A stretch of DNA of 64,000 nucleotides from Alteromonas sp. KUL49 (GTDB taxonomy: Bacteria > Pseudomonadota > Gammaproteobacteria > Enterobacterales > Alteromonadaceae), in NCBI RefSeq assembly GCF_006538345.1, contig NZ_BJKL01000002.1:124001-188000 (forward strand), given 5' to 3'. Under the pieces are notes generated by a model that was not told the DNA's origin, searched no databases, and saw only the letters and a program-made list of their open reading frames with translations. This document shows positions 47,511 through 57,562 of the stretch, one piece after another (within the stretch, counting starts at the first letter, position 1; each line of letters begins with the position of its first letter). Position numbers and translations under genes: made by a program.

Positions 47511-48595
47511 AGTTAACCTTGTCTAGTTCACCTCACCAGCGGGTTCAACGAGATACCCCGCAAGTCATGAGACTTGTTATTTACGCTATGCTACCAGGTG
47601 TAGCAGCCCAGTGTTATTTCTTTGGCTGGGGCATTATCATCCAAGCACTTATCGCCGTGATAGCCGCCCTTGTATTTGAAGGAGTAGTACTCTGGATGCG
47701 CAAAAAGCCAATCGAGAGAACCTTAACCGACTACTCTGCCGTACTCACCGCGTTACTCCTAGCCGTTAGCCTTCCTCCAACATTACCTTGGTGGATGACG
47801 GTAATAGGTATCTTTTTTGCGGTAGTCGTTGCCAAACAGCTTTATGGCGGACTAGGGTTTAACCTTTTCAATCCCGCTATGATTGGCTATGTGGTGCTTT
47901 TGATATCGTTTCCCGTGGCGATGACCTCATGGTTACCGCCCACCGGCATATCAACACTTCCAATGTCATTTTTCGACGCCATATCGATTATATTCACCGG
48001 GTTCACCACCAGTGGATACGATGTTACTCAACTTCAAACTATTGCTGATGGTGTAACAACCGCAACGCCACTAGACACGCTCAAAACCAATTTAACGCAA
48101 GGAGTGACTTACAGCGAGACACTAGAATACCCCATACTTAACGGTGGCCTATTCGCATCAGCCGGCGCAGGATGGAGTTGGATAAGTCTCGCTTACTTAT
48201 TGGGTGGCCTTGTGCTTATTAAAACACGAGTTATTCAATGGCATATTCCCGCGAGTATGATGCTTTCTGTGGTGATTTTTGCATCTATTCTCCATATGAG
48301 TGATGCCGACTACTATGCATCACCAATGTTCCACTTACTCAACGGTGCGCTGATTTTTGGCGCCTTCTTTATTGCTACCGATCCGGTATCGGCATCAACT
48401 ACGCCAAAAGGGCGTGTAGTTTTTGGTGCTGCCATTGGGTTCTGGATTGTGATTATTCGTACCTTTGGAAGCTATCCAGATGCTGTTGCTTTTGCCGTCA
48501 TAATCATGAATATGGCCGTACCGCTAATTGATTACTACACTCGCCCTAGAACCTACGGTCGTGGTACTAAACCAGAGAGTAAGGCGGAGTCATGA
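47507..48595 (+). CDS. rnfD: Rnf complex subunit D
   Basis: This 362-residue membrane flavoprotein has about ten helices. The covalent FMN threonine is expected in the motif GVTTATPLDTLKT (about residues 180-192). The conserved TDPVSASTTPKGR and YPDAVAFAV segments and the C-terminal PLIDYYTRPRTYG are present. RnfD with RnfG carries electrons through the membrane. It overlaps the genes on both sides by 4 bases. Confidence 0.97.
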   Translation: MKLTLSSSPHQRVQRDTPQVMRLVIYAMLPGVAAQCYFFGWGIIIQALIAVIAALVFEGVVLWMRKKPIERTLTDYSAVLTALLLAVSLPPTLPWWMTVIGIFFAVVVAKQLYGGLGFNLFNPAMIGYVVLLISFPVAMTSWLPPTGISTLPMSFFDAISIIFTGFTTSGYDVTQLQTIADGVTTATPLDTLKTNLTQGVTYSETLEYPILNGGLFASAGAGWSWISLAYLLGGLVLIKTRVIQWHIPASMMLSVVIFASILHMSDADYYASPMFHLLNGALIFGAFFIATDPVSASTTPKGRVVFGAAIGFWIVIIRTFGSYPDAVAFAVIIMNMAVPLIDYYTRPRTYGRGTKPESKAES

Positions 48596-49263
48596 AACAA
48601 ACACTGATGAAAAACGGTGGCATGTTGGCCGCTTTCGCAGTAGTGACCACTCTGCTGATCAGTATCACTTTCTTGGGCACCGAGTCTCGTATTGCACAAC
48701 AAGAACAAAAGAAATTACTCAGTATCCTGACAGAAGTTGTACCGACATCACACTACGACAACGAACTTTACTTAGATTGCGTATCAGTAACTGACTCGCT
48801 CTTGGCAACTACCGAAACGGTAATTTACCGTGGAACGTTAAACAATGAACTAAACGCAGTCGCCATAGAGGCCACCGCTCCTGATGGTTATAGCGGCAAT
48901 ATAAAACTAGTCGTGGGGATGGATGCTAACCTCAACGTATTGGGTGTTCGCGTGCTCTCACACCAAGAAACTCCGGGGCTCGGTGATAAGATTGAACTCT
49001 CAGTAAGTGACTGGATAACAAGTTTTACTGGCAAGCTATACAATCCAGATGAGGAAGCTCGTTGGAACGTAAAAAAAGACGGTGGCGATTTTGACCAGTT
49101 TACTGGGGCAACTATTACCCCGCGTGCTGTGGTTGCTTCGGTCAAGCGAACACTTCAATATGCGCAAAACAATCTAGATACAATTGCGGGCCTTCCTAAT
49201 AAATGCGCCTTACCTCAGACAGATATGTCGCCAGTGGATGCTGGAGAAGCAAATGACAACTGA
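48592..49263 (+). CDS. rnfG: Rnf complex flavoprotein subunit G
   Basis: This 223-residue protein has an N-terminal membrane anchor (about 10-30) and a periplasmic FMN-binding domain. The covalent flavin motif is [12 protein letters not shown] (about residues 166-177), and the conserved [12 protein letters not shown] is present. It overlaps rnfD by 4 bases and rnfE by 11. Confidence 0.97.
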   Translation: MKQTLMKNGGMLAAFAVVTTLLISITFLGTESRIAQQEQKKLLSILTEVVPTSHYDNELYLDCVSVTDSLLATTETVIYRGTLNNELNAVAIEATAPDGYSGNIKLVVGMDANLNVLGVRVLSHQETPGLGDKIELSVSDWITSFTGKLYNPDEEARWNVKKDGGDFDQFTGATITPRAVVASVKRTLQYAQNNLDTIAGLPNKCALPQTDMSPVDAGEANDN

Positions 49264-49945
49264 TTACAAAGACCTGTCCGTTCAGGGCCTGTGGAAAAAC
49301 AACCCCGCGCTTGTGCAATTGCTTGGGCTTTGCCCGTTGCTAGCAGTTACATCGACGTTTATCAATGGTCTTGGGCTAGGACTTGCCACCACACTCGTAC
49401 TGATTGGCAGTAATGTTACAGTGAGTTTGATAAGAAATATCGTAAGAAACGAAATACGTATCCCCATCTTTGTGATGATAATTGCGGCTTTTGTTACCAT
49501 AGTGCAGTTGTTGATGAACGCCTACACCTTTGATTTGTATCTTACGTTGGGAATTTTTATTCCCTTGATTGTTACCAACTGTGCCATCATTGGTAGGGCA
49601 GAAGCCTATGCGTCAAAAAACGCGCCTAAAGACGCCGCCTTTGACGGTTTAATGATGGGGTTAGGCTTCAGTGCAGTACTCGTTTTGCTTGGCGGTATGC
49701 GAGAAATTCTCGGTTCGGGAACGCTATTTGCCGGAGCTGATCGCTTATTTGGAAGCATTGCATCCAACTGGACAATAACGCTATTTGAAACCTCTCAGCC
49801 CTTCTTATTGGCAATATTGCCCCCGGGCGCATTTCTTGGCATGGGTTTACTCATTGCCATCAAGAATGCCATCGATGCTAAACAGGCGGCTAAAGCCACG
49901 CAGCCTGTCGAAAAGGCCACTCGTATAAGAATTACCGCGGAATAG
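49253..49945 (+). CDS. rnfE: Rnf complex subunit E
   Basis: The product has 230 residues from the ATG at 49253. A 23-residue upstream extension lying inside rnfG is rejected, since the family starts near [24 protein letters not shown]. It has six membrane helices homologous to RnfA with the second conserved cysteine region ([15 protein letters not shown]). It ends the rnf set; the nth-like gene begins 13 bases later. Confidence 0.96.
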   Translation: MTTDYKDLSVQGLWKNNPALVQLLGLCPLLAVTSTFINGLGLGLATTLVLIGSNVTVSLIRNIVRNEIRIPIFVMIIAAFVTIVQLLMNAYTFDLYLTLGIFIPLIVTNCAIIGRAEAYASKNAPKDAAFDGLMMGLGFSAVLVLLGGMREILGSGTLFAGADRLFGSIASNWTITLFETSQPFLLAILPPGAFLGMGLLIAIKNAIDAKQAAKATQPVEKATRIRITAE

Positions 49946-49958
49946 AAAAGCGCAAACA

Positions 49959-50647
49959 ATGAACACTGACAGCAAGCCAATTTCAAAAAAGAGAAAGTCG
50001 AAGCGATTATCAATATATTAGAGTCGCTATATCCAGAAGTACCCATTCCTCTTGATCACAAAGATCCTTATACCCTATTGGTTGCGGTATTGCTTTCAGC
50101 TCAATGCACCGATGAACGAGTGAACCAAATCACACCTAAGCTTTTTGCCAAGGCAGACAACCCGTTCGATATGGTACAAATGTCCATTGAAGAAATTAAG
50201 GAAATCATTAAGCCTTGCGGGTTATCACCAATGAAATCCAAAGGTATTTGGCACCTATCGGACATGATCATTAAGCAACATGGCGGCGAAGTTCCTCAAG
50301 ATTTTGCAGCCCTCGAAGCGATGCCAGGTGTTGGCCACAAAACCGCATCGGTGGTTATGGCGCAAGCGTTTGGCGTACCTGCGTTTCCTGTAGACACACA
50401 TATCCATCGGCTTATGTACCGCTGGGGACTCTCTAACGGTAAAAGTGTTGAGCAAACCGAAAAAGATGCCAAAAGACTGTTTCCTAAAGAAAAGTGGAAT
50501 GACTTGCACCTTCAAATCATTTTTTACGGTAGAGAATATTGCCCCGCTAGAGGGTTCTCTCTTGAGAACTGTATAATCACGAGAGAATACGGCAGAAAGA
50601 GCTTCATCAATGAAGTTTTAAAACAACAACTAAAGAAGAAAAAATAA
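49959..50647 (+). CDS. Endonuclease III-like DNA glycosylase, needs a -1 frameshift (or one extra A) to be full length
   Basis: The body (in frame from about 49991) is an HhH-GPD protein of the endonuclease III type with LLVAVLLSAQCTD, hairpin GVGHKTA with the catalytic lysine, and VDTHIHR with the catalytic aspartate. No ATG or GTG exists in this frame before homology begins; the only alternative is TTG at 50078, which would cut the first helix. The ATG at 49959 opens a 20-codon frame encoding MNTDSKPISKK. It meets the body exactly at A AAA AAG (49985-49991): a -1 slip or one extra A gives a normal 229-residue protein. The usual C-x6-C-x2-C-x5-C cluster is absent. It occupies the conserved rnf-nth position. 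Confidence 0.8.
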
Positions 50648-50727
50648 GCATCGCTCCCCTATTTTCTGTAGAGAAAGTGTCTGATACAGTAGTTTTGAAA
50701 CCATCAAAATAAAGTGAAGGGATAGTC

Positions 50728-51117
50728 ATGAATCGATGGACGTTGGCGCTTTCTTACGCATTATTCATTGCAACAATTATTATACTAGCCGACATCGGTT
50801 TACTAAAAAAACAACTCGGTTGGCTGCATAGTATTCCCTTTGGCGACAAAGTCGGTCACATTACCCTTTATGGAATGTTAAGTGCTTTATTTATCAATGC
50901 TTTTAAGTTTCGGGTAATTCATTTGTGGCGCACAAAATGCTACCTCGGCGCGTTGATTATTGCCATTGTCGCCGTTACTGAAGAATGTACGCAAATACTA
51001 TTTAGCTCGCGCAACTTTGATGGATATGATCTCACTGCAAATTTAATTGGTGTGCTCCTTTCATCCGTCATTATGTATCGCTTTTCAAAGACAACCAAAG
51101 CCCAAGTCGCACAATAA
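50728..51117 (+). CDS. VanZ-like membrane protein
   Basis: This 129-residue protein has three or four membrane helices and the VanZ-like segments GDKVGHITLYGMLSALF and TEECTQILFSSRNFDGYDLTANLIGVL. GAAGGG upstream supports the start. The family is widespread, and apart from teicoplanin-resistance VanZ its function is unknown. It is a single gene between the rnf-nth unit and the esterase cluster. Confidence 0.82.
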   Translation: MNRWTLALSYALFIATIIILADIGLLKKQLGWLHSIPFGDKVGHITLYGMLSALFINAFKFRVIHLWRTKCYLGALIIAIVAVTEECTQILFSSRNFDGYDLTANLIGVLLSSVIMYRFSKTTKAQVAQ

Positions 51118-51126
51118 AAATCAAGT

Positions 51127-51145
51127 TGTTTACAAAATGTAAACA
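51127..51145. promoter_or_regulatory. Inverted-repeat operator upstream of the esterase/TonB cluster
   Basis: TGTTTACAAAATGTAAACA has perfect 7-base arms around AAAAT. It also contains T-N11-A dyads typical of LysR-type sites and lies about 80 bases before the first gene of the cluster, which ends in a LysR gene. The regulator is inferred. Confidence 0.5.
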
Positions 51146-51226
51146 CATCGTTTCATTTTAGTTGCTTGTGGAGTTTTGTTCATCACGTTACAAACTAAAA
51201 AGGTTTGAAAACAACGTGTCGAATAC

Positions 51227-52291
51227 ATGGATAATCACCACGACAATAAGCAACACGCTGCGATTGCATCAGAGCTTCTCAGCACAATAGCTCCATCAAA
51301 AGAGCCCAAAGTATGCACTGTTGCTTCTGAATCTCCAACGGGCCTTGGAGAGGGAGCCGCTGAAGTACTCGCCTACATTCACAGCCTTCCACCCGCTTAC
51401 CAGTTTCCTCCTTCAATGGTTCGCAGTCACAGACACAACCCATATGAACATCAAGTTGAAGCGGATGTAGAAACTCACGACAAAATTATCCCCGCTGGCG
51501 ATCACACATTAGATGTTAGATGCTATCGCCCCGCCATTGCTCACAGCGAGTCATTGCCTGCACTCGTATATTTTCACGGCGGCGGTTTTGTATTGGGTGA
51601 TATTGAGAGCTATGACGCTCTATTGAAATTAGTATGTGATCTTTCACAAATCATGGTGATATCTGTCGCCTATAGGTTAGCACCAGAAACTCCCTTCCCC
51701 GGCGCGGTGGAAGACGTTCAGTCCGCTATGGATTGGGTCTTTGCTAACCATCAAGCGTTGAATATTGATCCCTATCGCGTGGTTATTGGTGGAGATAGTG
51801 CAGGTGCTAATTTGTCACTCACTTATTGCCAACTCAACAAAAACAGCCACACATTTCAACCTTGCAGCCAACTATTGATATACCCCAGTACGCTAGGAAA
51901 TGATCGCTCAGCTAGCCGCACAAAATACTCTGAAGGACTGCTATTAACCGCGCCACTGTTAGCGTGGTTTCATGATAATTACATCGATAAAGACAATGAG
52001 AACGACCCAAGATTCAATTGCATGAAAGCAAGCAGCTTTGGGGCACTTCCTTCTGCTTTTGTGTTGACCGCTGGGTTCGACCCACTCCGAGATGAGGGTG
52101 AGATGCTGGTCAATGCCATGATTAAAGATGGTGTGACAGTACGTCACTCCTGCTACACAGACATGTTTCATGGATTCATTAACTTTAGCGTGATCCCTCA
52201 GGCGCGAAATGCAATTGAGGAGTGCGCACACATTCTACGCACAGTTACACAAACAACATTGCCTACCCCGAAAATAAGGAATGAAAAATAA
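51227..52291 (+). CDS. Alpha/beta hydrolase (HSL-type esterase)
   Basis: This 354-residue esterase of the hormone-sensitive-lipase family has the oxyanion motif HGGGF (about 116-120) and nucleophile Ser in GDSAGAN (about residue 190). The Asp is in GFDPLRDEG (about 282) and the His in FHGF (about 314). No signal peptide is seen, so it probably acts in the cytoplasm on a short-chain ester or lactone. It overlaps the TonB receptor gene by 11 bases. No strong ribosome site is visible. The substrate is discussed under the cluster finding. Confidence 0.9.
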   Translation: MDNHHDNKQHAAIASELLSTIAPSKEPKVCTVASESPTGLGEGAAEVLAYIHSLPPAYQFPPSMVRSHRHNPYEHQVEADVETHDKIIPAGDHTLDVRCYRPAIAHSESLPALVYFHGGGFVLGDIESYDALLKLVCDLSQIMVISVAYRLAPETPFPGAVEDVQSAMDWVFANHQALNIDPYRVVIGGDSAGANLSLTYCQLNKNSHTFQPCSQLLIYPSTLGNDRSASRTKYSEGLLLTAPLLAWFHDNYIDKDNENDPRFNCMKASSFGALPSAFVLTAGFDPLRDEGEMLVNAMIKDGVTVRHSCYTDMFHGFINFSVIPQARNAIEECAHILRTVTQTTLPTPKIRNEK

Positions 52292-54959
52292 TGCCGAAGA
52301 TTCCAAAAACAAAGGCGCAGTTACTCCTGCCACCCTTAGTTTGTCGATAGCTTTTGCACTGTTGTCATCAGCAATGGTTAACGCCAACGACAACATTGAA
52401 CAGATTCAGGTGACAGGTTCCTATATCAAACGAGAAACCGTTGATGCCGCTGAGCCAGTGCAAATTTTGGATCAGGCATTTATTCAGTCTACTGGCGCAA
52501 CAACCATTGGTGAGCTTATCACCAAGCTCGCCATATCTTCAGGTGCGGAAAATCAAGCAGACTCTTTTACTCAGGCGTCAACCCAAGGGACTGGTAACGT
52601 GAATCTACGAGGCCTTGGTTTAAGCTCGACCTTAGTTTTGATCAATGGTCGTCGACAAACTATCTCTGGCGCATTGACCAACGATGGAAGCACCTTTGTA
52701 GACACGAGTCACATTCCCATAGAAGCCGTAGCTCAAGTGGAAGTATTGAAAGAAGGTGCTGCATCTATCTATGGTTCAGATGCAATCGCTGGCGTCGTTA
52801 ATTTCATACTACGCAGTGATTTTGATGGGTTCGAAATAAATGCAGGCCTTAGCAAAGTTGATAGTGGTAGTCAAAAAGACACCGACATAGGGTTCATATG
52901 GGGGACCGATATTGACGGCACTTACATTACAGTTACGGGTCATTACCTTGATAGAACGCCTCTCACTATTGCCGATAGACCGTCTTTAGGAGACAACGCA
53001 TTCAGCTCGCTAGGAAACTCATTTTTACTCTACCCCACCAACTTTGATGGTACCTTTGATCTATCACCTATTGTAGTCAACAGTGGTCCCTATGCTGGCA
53101 CCTATGCCCCTTTTGAAAATGTGCCCGACCCAACCTGTCTCGAAGACGAACTCGGTATACTAATTCCACAAGCCAGTGGTACTCGTTGCGGTTTTAATTT
53201 TGGTCCTATTTACAACTTAGTCAATACCGAAACCCGCAGCCAATTGTTTGCAAACGTTTCACACAATTTCGACAACGATGTTTCTATTTCATGGGATACC
53301 AGTTGGAGCAACAATGACGTTAAAGACAACCCACAATCTCCTAGTTATCCTGACCTATCGTTTCCCTTCATTGGTAGCTGGCACCCCGGCAATCCTTTTG
53401 GAACTCACGTTGTTTGGCTTGGAAGACCACTGGGAGCAGATCGCCCACCTGCGCTCGCGCCCAGAGAAAACGAAACATTTAGAACTTCACTTAATATCAA
53501 TGGCATATTTGCAAACGATTGGTCATGGGACACAGCAGTTACTTTTAGCAAGAACACCTACACTCAATATCAACAAGATCAATTGAAATCTCGCTTAGTA
53601 GCGGCGCTCAATGGTGTGGGAGGGCCGAATAACGACGAGCTATTTAACCCATTCGACCGCACAACACTCAGCGACAGCATAATCGAAGACTTCACCCATA
53701 TCACAGAAGCGCAAAAAGATACCGACCTTCTTGTATTCGACGGGGTTATTGCTGGCGAGGCGTTCGCAACATCGGCTGGCGCCATTAGTTTTGCTACAGG
53801 GATTCAAATTCGAAAAGAAGGATTTAGTGTAGCTACCGACGATATCAACGAAATAACTTTTGATGCACAAGGTAATCCAATTCCAGTAGATCTCATTTTT
53901 CTTGCAGGTTTGTCTGAAGTTGATGTAAGTCGAACCTCAGCTGCTTGGTTTACAGAAGCTATTATTCCACTGTCTGATGATATTGAAATAAAAGGCGCTC
54001 TTCGCTACGAGCATTTGGAGAATGACAACAGTGTCGACCCCAAAATTGCTTTGCGCTGGCAGTTGTCAGATGCATTCATTTTACGTACGTCAATTAGCAC
54101 TGCGTTTAGAGAAGCTTCTCTGTCTCAACAATTTGCTGCCTCTGCAACAATTAATGGAATTTCAGATTTTAACGAAGATGGAACCCCTAAATCTCCTGCA
54201 TTTGTTGGCGTCATTGCTACCGGAAACACCGAACTCAAGCCAGAACAATCTGAAAACTACAATGTAGGTCTAGTATACAAACCGTCAGATACATTCGATG
54301 TACAAATAGACTACTGGCGCGTCGATTACACTGACCTTATTACTGTTGAAAATGCCCAAGGTAAAATTGCTGATGATCCCAATGGCTCAGACATCATTCG
54401 AACCGATGCAGGATTACTTTCTGCCGTTAGGGTGAATTACTTCAACTCATCTTCAGTAAAGGTTGAGGGTATTGATTTTGAGTCTATGTGGGAAGTCTCT
54501 GAGAACATAAGTGTGATGTTGAATGCTTCTCACTTTTTATCCTACGAACTGACCAAAGACAGTGGCGAGGTTGTAGAGGCTGCTGGTTCTTTTAATCACG
54601 ATAACTTTGCCCGCTCACTGCCCGAAACCAAAGCCACGTTAAGTGCGGTATGGCAAGGCGAAAAACAAAACGCAGCAGTAAACATAAACTATATTTCTAG
54701 CTACGAAACTTCAATAGAGCTACCTTTAGATGGTTCTGAAAGCGCAACCATAGGTAGCTTTGTAACTGCAGATGTTCAGTACAGTATTGATTTTTTAATT
54801 TCTGAAAATGCTGAGCTAACCGCCAGCCTTGGGGTGAAAAACATCTCTGATCGAGAGCCACCAAGGGTGTTTAATGGATTCGGAAATTTAAGCTATGACC
54901 CCAAGCAACACAATCCACTTGGGCGTGTATTTTATGTAAACACCAGTATAGCATTTTAA
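52281..54959 (+). CDS. TonB-dependent outer-membrane receptor
   Basis: This 892-residue receptor has a signal peptide (about 1-36), then IEQIQVTGSYIKRE leading into the plug (about 50-165, with LVLINGRRQ and GAASIYGSDAIAGVVNFILR). A 22-strand-type barrel follows, ending NPLGRVFYVNTSIAF with a terminal phenylalanine. It belongs to the type used by Alteromonadales to import organic substrates, and is unlike siderophore receptors in this context. It is coupled to the esterase gene by overlap. Confidence 0.93.
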   Translation: MKNNAEDSKNKGAVTPATLSLSIAFALLSSAMVNANDNIEQIQVTGSYIKRETVDAAEPVQILDQAFIQSTGATTIGELITKLAISSGAENQADSFTQASTQGTGNVNLRGLGLSSTLVLINGRRQTISGALTNDGSTFVDTSHIPIEAVAQVEVLKEGAASIYGSDAIAGVVNFILRSDFDGFEINAGLSKVDSGSQKDTDIGFIWGTDIDGTYITVTGHYLDRTPLTIADRPSLGDNAFSSLGNSFLLYPTNFDGTFDLSPIVVNSGPYAGTYAPFENVPDPTCLEDELGILIPQASGTRCGFNFGPIYNLVNTETRSQLFANVSHNFDNDVSISWDTSWSNNDVKDNPQSPSYPDLSFPFIGSWHPGNPFGTHVVWLGRPLGADRPPALAPRENETFRTSLNINGIFANDWSWDTAVTFSKNTYTQYQQDQLKSRLVAALNGVGGPNNDELFNPFDRTTLSDSIIEDFTHITEAQKDTDLLVFDGVIAGEAFATSAGAISFATGIQIRKEGFSVATDDINEITFDAQGNPIPVDLIFLAGLSEVDVSRTSAAWFTEAIIPLSDDIEIKGALRYEHLENDNSVDPKIALRWQLSDAFILRTSISTAFREASLSQQFAASATINGISDFNEDGTPKSPAFVGVIATGNTELKPEQSENYNVGLVYKPSDTFDVQIDYWRVDYTDLITVENAQGKIADDPNGSDIIRTDAGLLSAVRVNYFNSSSVKVEGIDFESMWEVSENISVMLNASHFLSYELTKDSGEVVEAAGSFNHDNFARSLPETKATLSAVWQGEKQNAAVNINYISSYETSIELPLDGSESATIGSFVTADVQYSIDFLISENAELTASLGVKNISDREPPRVFNGFGNLSYDPKQHNPLGRVFYVNTSIAF

Positions 54960-55009
54960 GTTAATCCACGATTAGGGGAGAGCATGGGCTCTCCCTATAG
55001 AGAACAACT

Positions 55010-56158
55010 ATGTCATTCACCTTTTGCACCACAAAGTCACTAATTTGTGCGCCAGACGCCTCACAAAATATTGGCGAGTATTGCCACGCTCTTGGAATCA
55101 GGAAGGCACTGATTGTCACCGACCCCGGAATCACGGATATAGGACTACATACAGAAATAGTGAGTGCACTCGAAGTGGCCAATATTCCAACGACCCTATT
55201 TGCTCAAGTACAAATGGATCCGCCAGCATCAACGATTAAACTAGCCGTCGACTACGCAAAATCTTACGATATCGACGGCGTTATTGGTCTGGGAGGAGGT
55301 AGCTCACTTGATACTGCCAAGCTAATTGCTGCATTAGTTAATTCATCACAGTCGCTTGACGATATTTATGGCATCGACAAGGTTTCGTCAGGTCGACTGC
55401 CATTAATTCAAATTCCAACAACGGCTGGTACTGGCTCAGAAGTTACGCCAATTTCTATTGTTACCACTGAAGATTCACAAAAGTTGGGCATTATCTCCAA
55501 CGTTTTACTGCCCGATATCGCGCTACTAGATCCTGTTCTTACGCGTGGACTCCCTCCTCACATTACTGCGGCGACAGGCGTAGACGCCATGGTACATGCC
55601 ATAGAAGCCTACACCAGTGTCCACAAAAAAAACCCCTACTCTGATATGCTCGCTAAACAAGCGCTGACACTTATGGCTGGGGCGATAAATACTGCAGTAT
55701 TTGACGGAAAAAACCTCAAAGCGCGGCATGATATGATGCTTGGTGCTACGCTTGCTGGCCAAGCCTTTGCAAACGCTCCAGTCGCTGCAGTGCATGCCTT
55801 AGCCTACCCATTGGGCGGGCATTACCACATTCCCCATGGATTAAGTAATGCATTAGTCCTACCCCATGTACTGCGTTTCAATCACATTGCAGCATTCGAA
55901 CACTATGCCGAACTCTATGACACCATAGCAGTGCCTTCGTCACTACCAACCAAGCGGAAATCTGAGGCATTCATAGCCTACTTTGAAAACTTGGTCCCCG
56001 AACTTGAACTGCCCAACAGGCTTCGTGAGGTAAACGTACCTAAAACTGACCTTGAGATGCTAGCCGCTGACGGCATAAAGCAACAACGGCTACTCGTAAA
56101 TAATCCGCGAGAAATGACCGAACAAGACATTCTTTCTATTTATCAACAAGCCTACTAG
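55010..56158 (+). CDS. Iron-containing alcohol dehydrogenase
   Basis: This 382-residue group III dehydrogenase has the nucleotide motif GLGGGSSLDTAK (about 93-104). Metal ligands are Asp190 and His194 in GVDAMVHAIEAY, and further histidines lie in HALAYPLGGHYHIPHGLSNALVLPH. It is 50 bases downstream of the TonB receptor. Next to a succinate-semialdehyde dehydrogenase, a 4-hydroxybutyrate dehydrogenase role is plausible; other short alcohols are not excluded. Confidence 0.92.
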   Translation: MSFTFCTTKSLICAPDASQNIGEYCHALGIRKALIVTDPGITDIGLHTEIVSALEVANIPTTLFAQVQMDPPASTIKLAVDYAKSYDIDGVIGLGGGSSLDTAKLIAALVNSSQSLDDIYGIDKVSSGRLPLIQIPTTAGTGSEVTPISIVTTEDSQKLGIISNVLLPDIALLDPVLTRGLPPHITAATGVDAMVHAIEAYTSVHKKNPYSDMLAKQALTLMAGAINTAVFDGKNLKARHDMMLGATLAGQAFANAPVAAVHALAYPLGGHYHIPHGLSNALVLPHVLRFNHIAAFEHYAELYDTIAVPSSLPTKRKSEAFIAYFENLVPELELPNRLREVNVPKTDLEMLAADGIKQQRLLVNNPREMTEQDILSIYQQAY

Positions 56159-56182
56159 TCGTTTGAAATTAGGGAGCAGCAA

Positions 56183-57529
56183 ATGCTAGAAAAAGTGGAC
56201 GCTCAGGGCCAAGTTGACACCCTGAGTACAACCTCAACAAAAAGTACTGGCTACGCGTGTTATTTGATATTTATTCTTTTGCTAGCCTACACCTTTTCAT
56301 TTATCGACAGACAAATACTCAGTTTGTTGGTAGAGCCAATGAAACGGGACTTAGTCATATCTGATACTCAGATGAGCCTATTACAAGGTTTGTCTTTTGC
56401 TATTTTCTATACCCTCATGGGACTGCCATTAGGACGACTCTCTGACAGAAAAAGTCGCCGTGGAATAATCGCAGCCTCGATATTTTTTTGGAGTATAATG
56501 ACTGCGGCATGTGGACTTGCGAAAAATTACTGGCACTTGTTCGTCGCTAGAATGGGCGTAGGTGTTGGAGAGGCGGGACTTTCTCCTGCTGCCTATTCGC
56601 TAATCGCTGATAGCGTCGATAAAAAGCACCTGTCAAAAGCCATTGGTGTGTATACCATGGGGATCTACTTAGGTGGTGGACTAGCTCTTATTGTTGGCGG
56701 AATGGTCATCCAATGGGCCAACTCATTTACCACTATCTCACTTCCTTTCGTTGGTGAAATATACACATGGCAGGCAGTTTTTCTCGCCGTTGGACTCCCC
56801 GGTATACTCCTGGTGCCTTTTCTGTTTACTCTGCAAGAGCCTCGTAGAAATGTATCACCACAATCTGCTGCTTCAGTCAGCGATGTCGTAGCCTTTTTCA
56901 AAACCAATAGAAAAACGGTGTTGTATCACAATTTCGGTGCAGCATTCGCATCAGTTGCGGGCTATGGAGCATTGGCGTGGGTGCCTAGTTATCTTATTCG
57001 CGTGCACGGTTTGTCGAGTGGTGAAGTGGGATTAATATTTGGATTAATTGTGCTTTTCGCTGGTGCCGGAGGCGTGTTAACAGGCGGTGCGATCGCAGAC
57101 AAACTCTATCGCCAAGGTAAGTTGGACGCCAAAATGCGCGTTGCAATGTGGGCAATGTTACTCGGTGTAATTCCGACATTGTTTTACCCAATATTATCCA
57201 ACCTCACACCGGTATTAGTACTACTTACACTGTCAACTTTCTTCGCCAATTTTATGATGGGCCTCGGCCCCGCTGCGATTCAAGAGGCGGTCCCAACCAC
57301 AATGCGAGGACAGTTCAGTGCCTTGTATTTGTTTGTCGTAAACTTGATTGGCTTAGGGTTAGGCCCAACATTAGTAGCATTGTGCACAGACTATCTCTTT
57401 GGAGCACCCGAGCAAGTGGGCTATTCGCTGCTGTTGGTCACAAGTATCGCCATGATCACCTCAGCGATTTTACTGTGGCGCTCTTTACCCCATTATCGCA
57501 AGACCATCGAGTGTCTGTCAGAAGACTAG
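56183..57529 (+). CDS. MFS transporter (Spinster-like)
   Basis: This 448-residue, 12-helix major facilitator has LLAYTFSFIDRQILSLLVEPMKRDL at the first helix, the loop motif GLPLGRLSDRKSRR and ARMGVGVGEAGLSPAAYSLIAD. These are typical of Spinster-type transporters found in aromatic and organic-acid clusters. It probably carries the pathway substrate across the inner membrane. A good ribosome site (GGGAG) precedes the ATG. Confidence 0.9.
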   Translation: MLEKVDAQGQVDTLSTTSTKSTGYACYLIFILLLAYTFSFIDRQILSLLVEPMKRDLVISDTQMSLLQGLSFAIFYTLMGLPLGRLSDRKSRRGIIAASIFFWSIMTAACGLAKNYWHLFVARMGVGVGEAGLSPAAYSLIADSVDKKHLSKAIGVYTMGIYLGGGLALIVGGMVIQWANSFTTISLPFVGEIYTWQAVFLAVGLPGILLVPFLFTLQEPRRNVSPQSAASVSDVVAFFKTNRKTVLYHNFGAAFASVAGYGALAWVPSYLIRVHGLSSGEVGLIFGLIVLFAGAGGVLTGGAIADKLYRQGKLDAKMRVAMWAMLLGVIPTLFYPILSNLTPVLVLLTLSTFFANFMMGLGPAAIQEAVPTTMRGQFSALYLFVVNLIGLGLGPTLVALCTDYLFGAPEQVGYSLLLVTSIAMITSAILLWRSLPHYRKTIECLSED

Positions 57530-57562
57530 TATGGCAAATGAGCAATACTTAACGGAGTACTT

